A DNA stretch of 6,564 nt from JACDBD01 sp050743385. GTDB lineage: Bacteria; Actinomycetota; Acidimicrobiia; IMCC26256; JACDBD01. The translations under genes were made by a program, and so were the position numbers. Shown here piece after piece: positions 5,648-6,564 of this stretch (its first letter is position 1; each line of letters opens with the position of its first letter). The notes beneath the pieces were generated by a model that was given only the letters and a program-made list of their open reading frames with translations, was not told where the DNA came from and searched no databases. The stretch spans positions 1 to 6,564 of the forward strand of contig JBOGFJ010000248.1 of the NCBI GenBank assembly GCA_050743385.1, read 5' to 3'.

Positions 5648-6337
5648 CCGGCGGCCGCCCTTCGGAGACCGAGATCTTGGTTGCTTCGGTCGCGGTGAGA
5701 GCAGCTGGTCGATGAGCATCCCGTTCAACCACTGCTCGTAACGCTCGGGAGACCAACTGCGGTCTGAGACGAGGAGCTGGTAGAGCTCGGGTGACATGAG
5801 CGCATGGATGATGTCGACGGCATCGCGTGCTCCCACGCCCGGTCGGAGGGAGCCGGTGCGTGCGAGGGAGCGTGCAACTTCCCCTTGACCCTCATCTCGT
5901 TGTCGTGTCAGGTCAGCGAGCAGCGCTGACGCGTCGGGATCGGATCCTGCCGCGCTGACGAGGATGCGGTAGATCGGCAGGGTCCGAGCATTCACCTCGG
6001 CGCAGATGTGCACGAATCCCGACAGCCTCGCCTTGGCATCGGTATCGGCCAACAGTGCTCGGGTGCGGGGCCGATCGCCCATGGGGACGTCCTCGTCGTC
6101 ACCGCCGATGGAAACGTCGATCAGTGCCTTGAGGATCCCCAGCTTCGACGAGAACAGCCGATACACGGTCGCCGGCGGGACATCCGACAGGTCGCTGATG
6201 GCCTCGATGGTCGTCGCCGGGTAGCCACGTTCGAGGAAGAGGGTCCGCGCCGCCTCGACGACGGCTCGCCGTGCCAGGCGCGTGCGGGCCTGACGGCTCC
6301 TGCGTTCGTCCGACCGGTCTTTCGCCCGGGAGGCCAC
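5645..6337 (-). CDS. TetR/AcrR-family transcriptional regulator
   Basis: This 230-residue repressor-type protein has an N-terminal TetR helix-turn-helix at about residues 24-70 (ARRAVVEAARTLFLERGY..., then TIEAISDLSDVPPATVYRLFSSK), preceded by a very basic arm (RSDERRSRQARTR). The remainder, about 75-210, is a helical ligand-binding and dimerisation domain with no recognisable ligand signature. It ends in a basic Pro/Arg/Ser/Lys tail (214-230) that probably is disordered. The only usable start before the helix-turn-helix is GTG at 6337. An in-frame TAG lies 12 bases upstream and there is no Shine-Dalgarno. The -10-like TAGTCT ends 6 bases before the GTG, so translation from a leaderless mRNA is likely. 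A palindrome just upstream suggests autoregulation and control of the divergent gene at 6427. The family is certain; the ligand is unknown. Confidence 0.95.
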   Translation of the reverse strand: MASRAKDRSDERRSRQARTRLARRAVVEAARTLFLERGYPATTIEAISDLSDVPPATVYRLFSSKLGILKALIDVSIGGDDEDVPMGDRPRTRALLADTDAKARLSGFVHICAEVNARTLPIYRILVSAAGSDPDASALLADLTRQRDEGQGEVARSLARTGSLRPGVGARDAVDIIHALMSPELYQLLVSDRSWSPERYEQWLNGMLIDQLLSPRPKQPRSRSPKGGRR

Positions 6338-6343
6338 GATTTG

Positions 6344-6349
6344 AGACTA
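6344..6349 (-). promoter_or_regulatory. -10-like box of the TetR gene, leaderless start
   Basis: TAGTCT on the minus strand fits the TANNNT -10 pattern and ends 6 bases before the GTG at 6337. This places the expected transcription start at or next to the start codon. The absence of any purine-rich ribosome binding site fits this. The box also contains the in-frame TAG that closes the reading frame upstream. A clear -35 is not visible; TAACTC at 6367-6372 is at the right distance but is a weak match. Confidence 0.5.
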
Positions 6350-6351
6350 GC

Positions 6352-6370
6352 ACTCTCGAAATGAGAGAGT
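6352..6370. promoter_or_regulatory. Probable TetR operator: 19-bp palindrome between divergent promoters
   Basis: ACTCTCGAAATGAGAGAGT has perfect 6-bp arms (ACTCTC and GAGAGT) around a 7-base centre. It lies 2 bases from the leftward -10-like box and directly abuts the rightward one. Its size and its place between a TetR gene and its divergent neighbour are typical of operators bound by TetR dimers. A bound repressor would cover the -35/spacer region of both promoters. Binding by this TetR is inferred. Confidence 0.6.
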
Positions 6371-6376
6371 TACTAT
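6371..6376 (+). promoter_or_regulatory. -10-like box for the divergent DUF1801-type gene
   Basis: TACTAT matches TANNNT and lies directly beside the palindrome, mirroring the leftward box. A start about 7 bases downstream would give an mRNA leader of roughly 44 bases before the ATG at 6427, with room for the ribosome binding site seen there. No convincing -35 is visible. Confidence 0.45.
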
Positions 6377-6412
6377 CACTACGTTGCTGATGAGGCCACT
6401 CGTTCGATGCAC

Positions 6413-6420
6413 GGAGGTGG
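6413..6420 (+). promoter_or_regulatory. Ribosome binding site of the gene at 6427
   Basis: GGAGGTGG lies 6 bases before the ATG. It is a strong Shine-Dalgarno, in contrast to the divergent TetR gene, which has none. It fixes the start codon. Confidence 0.8.
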
Positions 6421-6426
6421 TTCGCA

Positions 6427-6564
6427 ATGGCGGAGAGAAAACCTGCAAAGAAGGGCACGCAGCGGTCCGCGAAGAGCACGAGCAAGCGCGCCAAGCCGTC
6501 CACGGGGTTCACGGCCGAGGAACGAGCGGCGATGAGGGAGCGCGCCCGAGAGCTCAAAGCCGAA
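6427..6564 (+). CDS. Probable DUF1801-family protein, N-terminal part (cut by window end)
   Basis: Only 46 codons are visible; the frame is open to the right edge. The start (MAERKPAKKGTQRSAKSTSK) is a Lys/Arg/Ser-rich, probably disordered tail. It is followed by GFTAEERAAMRERARELKAE (about 27-46), a charged helix. From memory, this GFTAEERAAM-x-ERA-x-ELKAE segment precedes the DUF1801 (YdhG-like) domain in many actinobacterial proteins of about 150 residues. That domain itself lies outside the window, so the family is a recognition from the N-terminus only, and its biochemical function is poorly known. The strong ribosome binding site and the palindrome shared with the TetR gene support a real, regulated gene. 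The A/G-rich codons of the tail look less GC-biased than the neighbours, as expected for lysine codons. Confidence 0.7.
   Translation, partial: MAERKPAKKGTQRSAKSTSKRAKPSTGFTAEERAAMRERARELKAE

Overview
The window is high-GC DNA (roughly 70% by eye) with tightly packed genes, 4-base start/stop overlaps, GTG starts, strongly G/C-ending codons and at least one apparently leaderless gene. This points to an actinobacterial-type chromosome. I cannot name the genus from sequence alone. There are eight genes (six complete, one cut at each edge) and no gene-free stretch longer than about 90 bases. I see no tRNA or rRNA gene, CRISPR array or mobile element.

Positions 1-3635 hold a leftward (minus-strand) operon of five genes: a small single-pass membrane protein, an ABC ATPase with a glutamate in its Q-loop, an ABC-2-type permease, an FtsX/MacB-type permease, and a MacB/LolD-type ATPase that runs off the left edge. 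The first three genes are joined by 4-base overlaps (ATGA, GTGA), the next by a 5-base gap and the last by 19 bases. The operon therefore encodes two complete ABC transporters of different architecture.

Positions 3700-5558 hold a divergent rightward pair: a DesK/NarL-type membrane histidine kinase and a NarL/LuxR-type response regulator, overlapping by ATGA. Only 64 bases separate the kinase from the head of the transporter operon. The simplest reading is that the two-component system senses a membrane or antimicrobial stress and controls the transporters. That is inference from arrangement and from the kinase's lack of a large extracellular domain.

Positions 5559-5644 are a convergent gap. 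It is spanned by a perfect 9-bp inverted repeat whose arms contain the stop codons of both flanking genes, and it encloses a small GC hairpin.

Positions 5645-6564 hold a leftward TetR-family repressor and, divergent from it, the first 46 codons of a probable DUF1801-family protein. Their 89-base intergenic region contains a 19-bp palindrome between two opposed -10-like boxes. This looks like a shared operator. The repressor has no Shine-Dalgarno, and its -10 box lies 6 bases from its GTG, so it is probably translated from a leaderless mRNA.

The individual protein families are known. The most interesting features are the combination of two ABC exporter types with a small membrane protein and a two-component system, the E-loop ATPase, and the compact regulatory architecture at 6335-6429 and 5556-5647.
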